64,000 bases of DNA from Slackia sp. (GTDB lineage: Bacteria; Actinomycetota; Coriobacteriia; Coriobacteriales; Eggerthellaceae), in the NCBI GenBank assembly GCA_029266945.1, contig JARIED010000007.1, positions 1-64,000 of the forward strand, read 5' to 3'. This document shows, one piece after another, positions 38,297 to 46,803 of this stretch (the first letter of the stretch is position 1; every line of letters begins with the position of its first letter). A model generated the notes under the pieces. That model made no database searches, was not told where the DNA came from, and saw only the letters and a program-made list of their open reading frames with translations. A program made the position numbers and the translations under genes.

Positions 38297-39478
38297 TTAC
38301 GGCAGGCGCGGAATCTCGAGCATCTTCTGCTTGAGTTCGGTTTCCATGCGGCGCATTTCCGCTTCGGCTTCGGCGCGCTTCTGGCGGCCTTCTTGCTGAA
38401 TCTGCATGACCTCGTCGAAGGTCTTGATCAGCGTTTCGTTGGTGTTCTTGAGAGTCTCGATATCAACGATGCCACGTTCGGATTCGCGGGCTACTTCGAC
38501 GGTGGACGTATGCAGCATCTCGGCGTTTTTCTTCAGCAGGTTGTTTGTCATGTTGGTGACGGCATTCTGGGCGCGCACCGCTTCGGCGGAGTTCGCGATG
38601 CCCAGCGCCAGCACCATCTGGCTCTTCCACAGAGGAATGGTGTTCACGACCGTGGTCTGGATCTTTTCGACCATGGTGACCTCGTTGTTTTGCACCAGAC
38701 GGATCTGCGGCGCGGTCTGCATGGCGATCGTGCGCGTGAGGTCCAGGTCGGAAATCTTCTTTTCGAAGCGCGTGCACATGGCCTCGAGGTCCTGAGCTGC
38801 CTGGGCGTCTTCGGCGCGGCCGCTGGCGTAGGCCTTCGCGATGAGCTCCTTCAGCTCGACTTCGCGCACCTGGGCGATCTTCTTCTTGCCTGCCAGGATG
38901 TACATGGTCAGCTCTTTGAAATACGTCAGGTTGAGCTCGTACATCTTGTCGAGCATCGCCGCGTCCTTCATCAGTTTCATCTGATGGCCCTGCAGCGCCT
39001 TCACGATCTTGTCGACGTTGCCTTCGGCCTTGTCGTAGCGGGCACGCAGCGCCTCGACTTTGTTCGCGCCCTTTTTGAAGAAGCCGAACAGCCCCTTTTC
39101 CTCGGTGGCGTCGAAGCTGCGCAGCTCGGTGACCACGCCGCTGATCAAATCTCCCACTTCCCCGAGGTCTTGGGTGCGCACGTTCGCCAGCGCCGTTTCG
39201 CTGAAGTCGGCCATCTTTTTCTGGGCGCCCGCGCCGTATTGCAGCACGAGGCCGGAATCGCGCACGTCTATCTGCTGCGCGAAGCTGTCGACCATCTGCT
39301 TTTCTTCGGCGGTGAGCATGCTATCGTCGAGCTGGTTTGCTGCGGCGGGCTGCTCCTCGATCGCCGCCACGGGCTGTGCGGCCACGGCGGGAGCGGGCGC
39401 GTCATCGAGGACGGGCGTCAGCGTGAGCGTGGGGGCGGGCACGTCGTTTGCAAGCGGGTTGTTCACGGTGTCGGTCAT
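38297..39478 (-). CDS. TelA-family protein (toxic anion resistance)
   Basis: 393 residues from ATG 39478 (AAGGAGGACCCC upstream). A Pro/Ala-rich N-terminus is followed by a long, mostly helical TelA/KlaA domain (KALQGHQMKLMKDAAMLDKM; RLVQNNEVTMVEKIQTTVV; LPLWKSQM-like IPLWKSQMVLAL). TelA proteins were named for tellurite resistance but most are of unsettled function. It lies 41 bp after the XpaC-like gene; TelA/XpaC pairs are common in Gram-positive bacteria, so the two probably act together. Confidence 0.88.
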   Translation of the reverse strand: MTDTVNNPLANDVPAPTLTLTPVLDDAPAPAVAAQPVAAIEEQPAAANQLDDSMLTAEEKQMVDSFAQQIDVRDSGLVLQYGAGAQKKMADFSETALANVRTQDLGEVGDLISGVVTELRSFDATEEKGLFGFFKKGANKVEALRARYDKAEGNVDKIVKALQGHQMKLMKDAAMLDKMYELNLTYFKELTMYILAGKKKIAQVREVELKELIAKAYASGRAEDAQAAQDLEAMCTRFEKKISDLDLTRTIAMQTAPQIRLVQNNEVTMVEKIQTTVVNTIPLWKSQMVLALGIANSAEAVRAQNAVTNMTNNLLKKNAEMLHTSTVEVARESERGIVDIETLKNTNETLIKTFDEVMQIQQEGRQKRAEAEAEMRRMETELKQKMLEIPRLP

Positions 39479-39519
39479 GGGGTCCTCCTTGGACGTTCGA
39501 ACGGCGGTTCGGGCCGTCG

Positions 39520-40710
39520 TTAGGAAAGCGGCTGTCGGGGCTTCTGCTGGCCGCTTGTCTGGCTTTTGAGCGGGCTGTCGACCAGGCCTTCCTGGGCGAG
39601 CACGGTACGCAGCACCGAGATGTCGGACGAAACGTCCCATGCCATGTCGCGGAAAATCGAGTCGAGCAGTTTTTCGAAGGCCACGCTCAGCGTGTCGAGC
39701 GTTGCTTCGATTTCGTGCTTCGAGGCGGCGATGTTGGGGCCCTGCACGGGCTGCGCGTCAAGGTCGCGGTAGGCGTCGAGCAGCTTCACCGTGGTGGGCA
39801 GGTAGTAGTCCATCAGTTTGCTCAAATCGTCGATAATCTGGGGTTGTTCGGCCGCGCGGTCGAAGATGGTGCGCACCACGTGTTCGATCTGGTCGATTTT
39901 CTTCGAGATTTCTTCGCCTTCGATCGCGTCGTTGTTCGCGCGGATGCGCGCGATGTAGGCCTCACCGCGCGCCAGCAGCGCCTGGGCTTCTGGCGTCAGG
40001 GGCTGCTTCTCGGCGATCGCGGGGGCCACGCTTTGCGCGAGGTCCTGCTGATGCCTGCGGTGCTGGGCTTCCATCTGCGCTTCGCGGTACTGTTTGTAGG
40101 CTTCGCGCGTCATGATGATCATGGTTTCGGAGTCGTCGAGCGCGGCTTGCTTGAACATGCCTTTCCCGAGCATCTTCTTCACGTTTTTCAGCACCGACTT
40201 CGGCGAGCTCGCGGTGCCTGCGGCCAGCTCGTCGATGGTGCAATGCTCGCGCACGCCGATGGTGTCGCGGTAGTTTTCGAAGTTTTTGACCAGGCGAAGC
40301 CTCTTCATGCCCGCGAATATCAGCGCGCCGCCGCCCGCCGCCGCTATGAGGGGCGCGACCAGAAACAGCGCCTCGCCCGCGAACGACAGGATGCCTGCCA
40401 CGAGCAGGGATGGCACGGCGATTGCGGCGCCCCATCCCGCCATGGCGATGCCCGCCGCCCGCGACCCGCCCGTTTTAGCGTAGAGCGTCTGCATGGTGGC
40501 TTGCTGCTGCCTGCGCTGCACTTCTTTCGCATATTCTTCCTGCGCGCGCCGGATGCCGTTGGAGGCTTGCGCCAGGCCTTTGCCGATGTTTTCGGCGGCC
40601 GTGCCGATAGAGCGCTCAACGGTTGCCTGGAGCTCGCGGTAATCCTGCGAAGAGACGGCTTGCTGCACCGCGTCGCGGATCTGGTCGCCGATGTTGTTGG
40701 ATGCTGCCAT
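39520..40710 (-). CDS. XpaC-like (5-bromo-4-chloroindolyl phosphate hydrolysis) protein
   Basis: 396 residues. A helical, Gln-rich N-terminus is followed by two hydrophobic segments (GIAMAGWGAAIAVPSLLVAG; LFLVAPLIAAAGGGALIFAG, about residues 86-130). A long cytoplasmic helical domain matches the XpaC pattern (VRTIFDRAAEQPQIIDDLSK; LMDYYLPTTVKLLDAYRDLD). Despite the family name no phosphatase motif is visible. It is upstream of and probably co-transcribed with telA. Confidence 0.85.
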   Translation of the reverse strand: MAASNNIGDQIRDAVQQAVSSQDYRELQATVERSIGTAAENIGKGLAQASNGIRRAQEEYAKEVQRRQQQATMQTLYAKTGGSRAAGIAMAGWGAAIAVPSLLVAGILSFAGEALFLVAPLIAAAGGGALIFAGMKRLRLVKNFENYRDTIGVREHCTIDELAAGTASSPKSVLKNVKKMLGKGMFKQAALDDSETMIIMTREAYKQYREAQMEAQHRRHQQDLAQSVAPAIAEKQPLTPEAQALLARGEAYIARIRANNDAIEGEEISKKIDQIEHVVRTIFDRAAEQPQIIDDLSKLMDYYLPTTVKLLDAYRDLDAQPVQGPNIAASKHEIEATLDTLSVAFEKLLDSIFRDMAWDVSSDISVLRTVLAQEGLVDSPLKSQTSGQQKPRQPLS

Positions 40711-40833
40711 GGCTGCCTTTCCGAGGCGCCTTTTCGAGGGAAAGCGCCAGAGTAGGAACCTTGTGTTTCGGCGTCATTCTACCGCAGCGACGTTACGAAA
40801 CCGCAACGCGCACGCGACGGCACGGTGTCTGCA

Positions 40834-41910
40834 CTATGGGCTGCAACGGCCGCACGGTTCGTAGCCTTTTTCGATCAGCTCGCTTCGCGTTCCTTCGAAG
40901 TCTTCCCTGTTGCTGCTTGCAATGTCGGCGGCCGACGGGCACGACGGGTCGTGGAATTTTCGGCTGTTGGTGTTGAGCACGTAGGAGGCCTGCACGTCGC
41001 CGTTTTGCATCTTGGACGATTCGGCTTTCGCGGAATTGCCGCCCGAGCTGCGCTTGCCGCCTTCGGAACCTTGATTGATGGCCTTGTTCGAGGTCACTTC
41101 GGGCGTTTCGTCGGACATCCAACTGTCGCCGGTGGCGTAGTCGATTTGGATGCCGGGCTCGACGTTGTAGACGAACACGTTGAAACGCACGGCGCGGCCG
41201 CTGTCTTCGACCGAGAGGCCTTCCATCTGTACGCCGCGGGCCACCAACTCGTCGCCTTCGTAGACGGGCGTGACGCGGTAGAGCACGTGGTTGCCGGTCT
41301 TGCGTACGTAGTCGCCGACCAGCTCCTCGTAAGGCAGCATGCCTTCGGCGTTCATGGTGCGCGTGCCCGTGATGAGGTTGCGCTCGTTGGCGTCTTCGCC
41401 GGCAAGCTGATGGGCGATCAGGTGGCTGCGGTTATAGAGGGCTTTCTGGTCGATGGTCTCGTAGCGCGCCTGCTTCCAGCCGCTGGGGCGGACGTTGGAG
41501 ATGTCGCCGCGCGGTTTGTCGGGTAGTGTCTCGGGGCCCACCAGAGCGAATGCGGTTTCGCATCGTCCCAGGTCGTCCAGGGGACTGTAGTTTTCGAACG
41601 GGTCGTCGGCGGCCTCGGGCGCCGACTCTTGTTCGGTGAAGCCCGGCTGTCCCCCGTTCACTTCGACCGAAAGCTCGCCGTCGTATGCGGGGAGTTCTTC
41701 GATTGTCGCGGCCGCCTGGCCCGACGGGGCTTCGACGGGCGCGTTCGAGGCGCTGTCGCATGCGGCCAGCGGCAGCGCGAGCGAGCATGCGAGGGCGAGT
41801 GCGGCGAATAGGCGCGCGAAACGGAGCTTCATGTCGGCGAAGCGGCCGTGCGTGGCGGTTTCGCCGTTTTCGTCATGCGGTCGTGGGGAAAGAAGGGGCG
41901 AACGGTGCAC
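40834..41910 (-). CDS. secreted DNA/RNA non-specific endonuclease lipoprotein
   Basis: 358 residues from GTG 41910, which alone has a Shine-Dalgarno (AGGAGGACCAC). The signal peptide begins only at residue 27 (MKLRFARLFAALALACSLAL), so an ATG at 41832 is possible; it ends in lipobox LAAC. The nuclease core has YNRSHLIAHQLAGEDANERN and LITGTRTMNAEGMLPYEE, as in streptococcal DNA-entry nucleases. A C-terminal Cys/His tail (SRKFHDPSC, GYEPCGRCSP) resembles the tail of the broken hydrolase at 33155. It probably degrades extracellular DNA. Confidence 0.88.
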   Translation of the reverse strand: MHRSPLLSPRPHDENGETATHGRFADMKLRFARLFAALALACSLALPLAACDSASNAPVEAPSGQAAATIEELPAYDGELSVEVNGGQPGFTEQESAPEAADDPFENYSPLDDLGRCETAFALVGPETLPDKPRGDISNVRPSGWKQARYETIDQKALYNRSHLIAHQLAGEDANERNLITGTRTMNAEGMLPYEELVGDYVRKTGNHVLYRVTPVYEGDELVARGVQMEGLSVEDSGRAVRFNVFVYNVEPGIQIDYATGDSWMSDETPEVTSNKAINQGSEGGKRSSGGNSAKAESSKMQNGDVQASYVLNTNSRKFHDPSCPSAADIASSNREDFEGTRSELIEKGYEPCGRCSP

Positions 41911-42134
41911 GTGGTCCTCCTGGTTCGATCGGCGGCCGACGGTGAGCGGTCGCTCGGGTTGTACGCAGATGATTTTCGCCAGCGGGCGAACGGTAGGTCG
42001 CTATAGCAAGGGCGTCGCGGCGAGCGGCGGGCTTTGTCGCGAACGGTCGGCCGCGCCGCAGGCCATATTGCCGTTCGCCGGCTGTAGGCCGCATGAAGCG
42101 CCGGCGCGCTTTCGACTGTTGCCGGCGAACGGCG

Positions 42135-42788
42135 TTATGCGAAATCGAGCAGTTCGCGCGGTGTGTCGATCAGCGCGTCGGCGGTTGCGGCAAGGCGTTC
42201 GACAGGCTGATAACCCCAGGTCACACCAATACCGAACGCTCCTGCGTTATGAGCGGCCAGCATATCGGTGTCGGCGGAGTCGCCTACGTAGGCCACGCGC
42301 TCCGGCGCGACGCCGAGGGTCTTCGCCACGAGCACCAGCCCCTCGGGATCGGGCTTGCGGGGCACGGGCCCTTCGCCCAACTCGAAGTCCATGAACCCGG
42401 GCATGAAGTGCGCCATGACGTCTTTCACGCCGCCGTCGAACTTGTTGGACAGCACGGCGAGCTTCTTGCCGCGGGCTTTCAGCTCCTCGAGCGTTTCCAT
42501 CATTCCGGGATAGAGGGCCGTGCGCGCGTGCCCGCAGGAATCGTAGGCGTTTTTCCAGTAGGCGAGCTCCTCATCGAGCGTTTCTTCGGAAACGTCTTCG
42601 GGCACCGCCTGGGAAATGAGCGAGCGCAGGCCGTTTCCTACCATGGCGAGGATTTCGTCGCGCGTGTGCTCGGGCTGCCCGAAGCGACGCAGGGTCTGGT
42701 TGGTGACGCTGACCAGGTCGGGAAGCGTGTCGAGCAGCGTTCCGTCAAGGTCGAATACGAAGGCGTCGAAGGTTTTGTCGGCGATCAT
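42135..42788 (-). CDS. HAD-family hydrolase, phosphoglycolate-phosphatase-like
   Basis: 217 residues from ATG 42788 (CAGGAGGACGTC upstream). HAD motif I is FDLDGTLLDT, motif II LAVLSNK, motif III GPVPRKPDPEG and motif IV VGDSADTDM. The cap is helical, as in Gph-type phosphatases. The natural substrate is uncertain; phosphoglycolate or another small phosphomonoester is likely. It is a single gene between the nuclease and the divergent nagB. Confidence 0.88.
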   Translation of the reverse strand: MIADKTFDAFVFDLDGTLLDTLPDLVSVTNQTLRRFGQPEHTRDEILAMVGNGLRSLISQAVPEDVSEETLDEELAYWKNAYDSCGHARTALYPGMMETLEELKARGKKLAVLSNKFDGGVKDVMAHFMPGFMDFELGEGPVPRKPDPEGLVLVAKTLGVAPERVAYVGDSADTDMLAAHNAGAFGIGVTWGYQPVERLAATADALIDTPRELLDFA

Positions 42789-43042
42789 GACGTCCTCCTG
42801 ACCGAGGTTTCTCAGTGGTTTCTGCAGCAAGTATAGGGCGGTTCGCGCCGCCTCTATCCATTTCGCATAGAGGTTTCGCAATGCCGGTCCGCGCCGCCCG
42901 CGCCGCGCCCTGCTGATTCCGTGCTATTTCGTTATTCTGGAGCAATCATACGCGTGCTTTGTCATTATGGAACGGTATGCGAAAGCAGCGTTTCGCCCGC
43001 GGCCGGGAAGGCCTGGGCGTGCATGATATGAGAGGGGTTTCA

Positions 43043-43840
43043 ATGGAAATCATCGTAGCCAAAGATTATCAGGACATGAGCGAGGCGGCGGCCGACATCA
43101 TCGCCGAGCTCGTGGCTGAAAAGCCCGGTTGCGTTCTCGGCCTTGCTACGGGCTCCACGCCCGAGGGCCTGTATGCCGAACTGGTGAAGCGTTACGAAGA
43201 GGAGGGCCTCGATTTCTCCCGCGTGGCCACGTTCAACCTCGACGAGTACCGCGGCCTGCCTGCCGATCACGAGCAGAGCTACCGCTACTTCATGCAGAAG
43301 CACCTGTTCAACCACGTGAACGTGCGTCCCGAGAACACGCATGTCCCCAACGGAGCCAACCCCGACGCCGAGGCTGCATGCGAGGCCTACGAGGCATCCA
43401 TCGCGCTGGCAGGCGGCGTTGACCTGCAGCTTCTCGGCCTGGGCCACAACGGTCACATCGGCTTCAACGAGCCGGCTGACGAGTTCACCAAAGAGACCAA
43501 CTGCGTCGACCTGACCGAAAGCACCATTCAGGCGAACAGCCGTCTGTTCAACTCCATCGACGAAGTTCCCCGTCAGGCCTACACCATGGGCATCGGCACC
43601 ATCATGGCCGCCAAGCAGATCCTACTCGTGGTGAGCGGCGAAGACAAGGCGCAGATCGTGCGCGACGTGTTCTTCGGTCCCGTTACTCCGCAGGTTCCCG
43701 CGTCCATTCTGCAGTTCCACCCCAACGCGATCGCCGTCGTCGACGAGGCCGCGTTCTCCGCGTGCGAGGAAATCGCCGAAGAGGCGTGCGGCTGCGGCCA
43801 CGACCACGAGCATGGCGAAGAGGGATGCAGCTGCCACTAG
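43043..43840 (+). CDS. nagB: glucosamine-6-phosphate deaminase with a Cys/His-rich tail
   Basis: 265 residues from ATG 43043 (GAGAGGGG upstream). NagB motifs are complete: LGLATGSTPEGLY, FNLDEYRGL, LLGLGHNGHIGFNEPAD and the C-terminal GPVTPQVPASIL. It converts glucosamine-6-phosphate to fructose-6-phosphate and ammonia. The last 17 residues, CGCGHDHEHGEEGCSCH, are not part of the usual enzyme and look able to bind zinc or nickel. nagA lies 138 bp downstream, together forming an amino-sugar catabolic unit. Confidence 0.95.
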   Translation: MEIIVAKDYQDMSEAAADIIAELVAEKPGCVLGLATGSTPEGLYAELVKRYEEEGLDFSRVATFNLDEYRGLPADHEQSYRYFMQKHLFNHVNVRPENTHVPNGANPDAEAACEAYEASIALAGGVDLQLLGLGHNGHIGFNEPADEFTKETNCVDLTESTIQANSRLFNSIDEVPRQAYTMGIGTIMAAKQILLVVSGEDKAQIVRDVFFGPVTPQVPASILQFHPNAIAVVDEAAFSACEEIAEEACGCGHDHEHGEEGCSCH

Positions 43841-43978
43841 GCGGCGGCCCGCTCTCGTCCGCAGCGCGCCGGTTCGGCCGACCGCCGTCCGACGAGCCTT
43901 CGTCGGGCGGATGAAATAAAGAACGAAACGGCCTGCCGCGTTTGCGACGGGCCGTTCTTGTAAAGAAAGGAAAAGGGC

Positions 43979-45103
43979 ATGAACGCTCTTGAAATCAAAG
44001 GGGCGAAGGTGTTCGTTGGCGACACTTTCGAAGAGAAAAGCCTGTTCATGCAGGACGGGCGCATTATCGGAGGCCCCATCGAGGGCCCGTGCGACGTGAT
44101 CGACGCCGCCGGCTGCTACGCCGTGCCAGGATTCGTCGATGTGCATTCCCACGGCGCCATGGGCTACGACTTCTGTGACGGCACGCATGAGGCGATCGAT
44201 GCCATCTGCCGCTACCAGGCGTCGCGCGGCGTGACGGCATACTGCCCCGCCACGATGACCTATCCCGAAGAAAAGCTCGCGGGCATCGCCCGTTGCGCCG
44301 CCGAGCACGAGGATGCTTCCGACGCCGCCGCGCTCGTGGGCATCAATATGGAGGGCCCCTATATCAGCCCGAACAAGGTGGGCGCGCAAAACCCCGCATA
44401 CGTGCAGACGCCCGACGCGGCCATGTTCGAGCGCCTGCAGGAAGCCGCGGGCGGGCTGTTCAAGATCGTGGACATCGCCCCCGAAGAGCCTGGTGCGATC
44501 GAGTTCATCCGTGCCATGTCCGATAGCGTGCGCATTTCGATCGCCCACACCTGCGCGACGTACGACCAGGCGCGCGAGGCGTTCGAAGCCGGTGCGGCCC
44601 ATGTGACCCACCTGTTCAACGCCATGCCGCCTTTGGCTCATCGTGAGCCGGGCGTGATCGGCGCCGCGGCCGATGCGGGCGCGACCCCCGAAATCATCAC
44701 CGACGGCGTGCACATCCACCCTTCGGCGGTGCGTGCGGCATTCCGCCTGTTCGGCGAGGACAACATGATCCTGGTCAGCGACTCCATGATGGCCACCGGC
44801 CTCGATGACGGCGAATACAGCTTGGGCGGCCAGGCCGTCACCGTGCGCGGCAATCGCGCCACGCTGCACGACGGCACGCTCGCAGGCAGCGCGACCGACC
44901 TCATGGAGTGCTTCCGCGTTGCGGTGTGCGACATGGACATTCCCCTGGTCGCGGCGATCAAGGCGGTTTCGGTCAATCCCGCTCGTGCACTGGGCATCCT
45001 TGGCGAGCGCGGCACGCTCGAGCCGGGTGCCATCGCCGACATCGCCCTTCTCGGCGAAGATTTGACGCTTCGTCAGGTCGTTTTGAGGGGCGCGGCGCTC
45101 TAG
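43979..45103 (+). CDS. nagA: N-acetylglucosamine-6-phosphate deacetylase
   Basis: 374 residues. Amidohydrolase motifs: VPGFVDVHSHGAMGYDF, the metal ligand region NMEGPYISP, SIAHTCATYDQA, THLFNAMPPL and LVSDSMMATGL. It removes acetate from GlcNAc-6-phosphate, feeding NagB. AAAGAAAGGAAAAGGGC precedes the ATG. A hairpin with arms CGGCC / GGCCG at 43929-43953 lies between nagB and nagA and could trim the transcript. Confidence 0.94.
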   Translation: MNALEIKGAKVFVGDTFEEKSLFMQDGRIIGGPIEGPCDVIDAAGCYAVPGFVDVHSHGAMGYDFCDGTHEAIDAICRYQASRGVTAYCPATMTYPEEKLAGIARCAAEHEDASDAAALVGINMEGPYISPNKVGAQNPAYVQTPDAAMFERLQEAAGGLFKIVDIAPEEPGAIEFIRAMSDSVRISIAHTCATYDQAREAFEAGAAHVTHLFNAMPPLAHREPGVIGAAADAGATPEIITDGVHIHPSAVRAAFRLFGEDNMILVSDSMMATGLDDGEYSLGGQAVTVRGNRATLHDGTLAGSATDLMECFRVAVCDMDIPLVAAIKAVSVNPARALGILGERGTLEPGAIADIALLGEDLTLRQVVLRGAAL

Positions 45104-45213
45104 ACTCCGCCGCGTTGCGGATGCTGTGACATTGCATATATAAGGAGAATACAACGGGTCGCGGCGTGCATGCCGCGGCCCGTTGCGTTGGAGGCGTTCG
45201 TGCGCGATTGCGC

Positions 45214-45780
45214 TTAGTCGTACAGCGCCTCGTGGATAAGGGCGAATAGCGCCCTGTACGACTCGTCGCCGTGCTCGAGAGACGTTACGATCGTGCTCCA
45301 GACCAGGGTTGCAAGCCTGTCGATTCCCTCTTCGCCGCCGATGACATCGAGCTTGATGTCTTTGTCGTTGCGGATGACCACGGTCAGGCCGCGGCGAATA
45401 TGGACGAAAGCGGCCTCTTCACGGCGCCGGATTTCTCCGACGCTTTCGGTATCGAGCGCCATCAGCTTCGACAGCCATTCGCGGTGGAATATTTCGAGTG
45501 TGGCGCGCAGGTCTTCCAGAAGGCGTTCGCAGAATGTGACGAAGTTCTCGTCCGACGTGGCGATGAACATCTCTTTATGAAGCGATTCGCGCCAGAACAT
45601 TTCGACGATTTCTGCCACAAGGGCCGATTTCGTGGGGAAATAGTTGTAGATCGATCCCACACTGACGCCGCACGCGGCAGCGACGCCGCGGATGCTGAGA
45701 GAAGACGTTTCTTCGGCTCTGAACAGGTCATATGCCGTTTCAAGAATGTGCTGCTTCGATATGACGGCCTTGTTTCCCAT
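45214..45780 (-). CDS. TetR-family transcriptional repressor
   Basis: 188 residues. The N-terminal helix-turn-helix is SIRGVAAACGVSVGSIYNYF followed by PTKSALVAEIV, classic TetR. The C-terminal ligand and dimer domain is not assigned. It is divergent from the HsmA-like gene, with two perfect palindromes between them, which it very likely binds. The inducer is unknown. Confidence 0.92.
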   Translation of the reverse strand: MGNKAVISKQHILETAYDLFRAEETSSLSIRGVAAACGVSVGSIYNYFPTKSALVAEIVEMFWRESLHKEMFIATSDENFVTFCERLLEDLRATLEIFHREWLSKLMALDTESVGEIRRREEAAFVHIRRGLTVVIRNDKDIKLDVIGGEEGIDRLATLVWSTIVTSLEHGDESYRALFALIHEALYD

Positions 45781-45841
45781 GTCGTACCTGCTTCCGGCCC
45801 CTTAAAAATCTTGATGAAATGATGAAGCAAGGCGAATGCCA

Positions 45842-45900
45842 TTGCGTTCAGGTTCGAATATTACTATTATGAACAACGTTCATTTATGAACATCGTTCAT
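45842..45900 (+). promoter_or_regulatory. promoter with twin TetR-type operators
   Basis: -35 TTGCGT (45842-45847), 17-bp spacer, -10 TATTAT (45865-45870). Two perfect 15-bp palindromes follow: ATGAACaacGTTCAT (45869-45883) and ATGAACatcGTTCAT (45886-45900), centres 17 bp apart. The first overlaps the -10 and start site and the second lies just downstream, a layout for direct repression of the gene at 45950. Confidence 0.85.
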
Positions 45901-45949
45901 AAATACAAAAAAGAACTCGTGAACGTATGGCATAAGGAAAGGGACTGCT

Positions 45950-46435
45950 ATGAGTTTTGAACTGATCGCCGCTTCTGTCGCCATTACCCTGGCACTTGTT
46001 TTCTACACCGTGGGTGTGTTCTCCGAGCGCCGTTCCAGCTCGCTGAAGCTGAGCCACGTCATTATGTTCTGGTGCGGCCTGGTGTTCGACACCACGGGCA
46101 CGACGATCATGACCAACATCGCGCAGACCTCCGGCGCTACCGGCTTCGGCATTCATGCGGCCTCCGGTCTTCTGGCTATCATCCTCATGCTCGTGCATGC
46201 GATCTGGGCTACTGCCACCTACATCCGTCGCAACGAGCGCGCTGAGAAGACCTTCCACAAGTTCAGCACCCTCGTGTGGCTGCTCTGGCTGATCCCCTAC
46301 ATCATCGGCATGCTGGTCGGTATCCCCATGATCCATCTGCAGACCGTGTGCGCCGTGGGCACCGCTACGATCATCGTCGCCGCCTTCGCTTTCTTCCTGC
46401 TGCGTCGCGGCGCTTCCAAGCACTCCGACAAGTAA
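45950..46435 (+). CDS. small four-to-five-segment membrane protein, HsmA/TIGR03987-like
   Basis: 161 residues, nearly all membrane. Segments run about 5-24, 38-58, 66-90, 106-126 and 131-150, with the conserved-looking SLKLSHVIMFWCGLVFDTTGT and GFGIHAASGLLAIILMLVHA. The pattern recalls the TIGR03987/HsmA family of unknown biochemical role. A histidine and Trp-rich helix could hold a cofactor, which is speculation. It is expressed from the TetR-controlled promoter at 45842 and followed by its own terminator. Confidence 0.7.
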   Translation: MSFELIAASVAITLALVFYTVGVFSERRSSSLKLSHVIMFWCGLVFDTTGTTIMTNIAQTSGATGFGIHAASGLLAIILMLVHAIWATATYIRRNERAEKTFHKFSTLVWLLWLIPYIIGMLVGIPMIHLQTVCAVGTATIIVAAFAFFLLRRGASKHSDK

Positions 46436-46467
46436 CGTATGCAAGTACGATAGGTGCTGTTCTGAAG

Positions 46468-46495
46468 GCGCGGAACTACGGTTCCGCGCTTTTTT
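46468..46495 (+). terminator. terminator of the HsmA-like gene
   Basis: GCGCGGAAC (46468-46476) / GTTCCGCGC (46481-46489) followed by TTTTTT. Confidence 0.9.
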
Positions 46496-46803
46496 CGTAT
46501 GCGCAGGTTCGTTTGCTATGCCCCTTCTGACCAGGGCGCGTTTTCGTCCTGTAAAAATATATAAATTGATACTAAAATAATAACATATAAAAAGAAGAAC
46601 GTGGTATGATGGCAGCGTGTTTTTCTGGGCCAACGGTGTTTGCGTATGGCCGTGGGCGATCCCATTCGCGGTTCGCATGCGGCGTAGGTCAAGGAAAGCA
46701 CCTAAGAAGAAGGCCTTCGGGGCACATGCGGATGATTCATGCGCCGCGAAGGAGGTAAAAGGGGATGCGCCTGTGGGCGCAAGAAAAGAAAAGGGGGTGT
46801 GCT
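46496..46803 (+). promoter_or_regulatory. cydAB upstream region
   Basis: A very AT-rich patch (46548-46597) precedes TGGTATGAT (46602-46610), an extended -10. This gives a leader of about 190 nt. The frame that opens at 46617 lacks a ribosome site and resembles no protein. No recognised riboswitch or clear Rex or FNR palindrome was seen. Confidence 0.45.

Noticed and set aside
38297-40710. A dedicated tellurite resistance operon
   Set aside because: Only TelA and XpaC-like genes are present; the TerB/C/D/E proteins of real tellurite operons are absent, and the name alone is weak evidence.
42959-43042. Longer N-terminus for NagB
   Set aside because: Family alignment from memory starts at MEIIVAKD, and GAGAGGGG lies just before ATG 43043.
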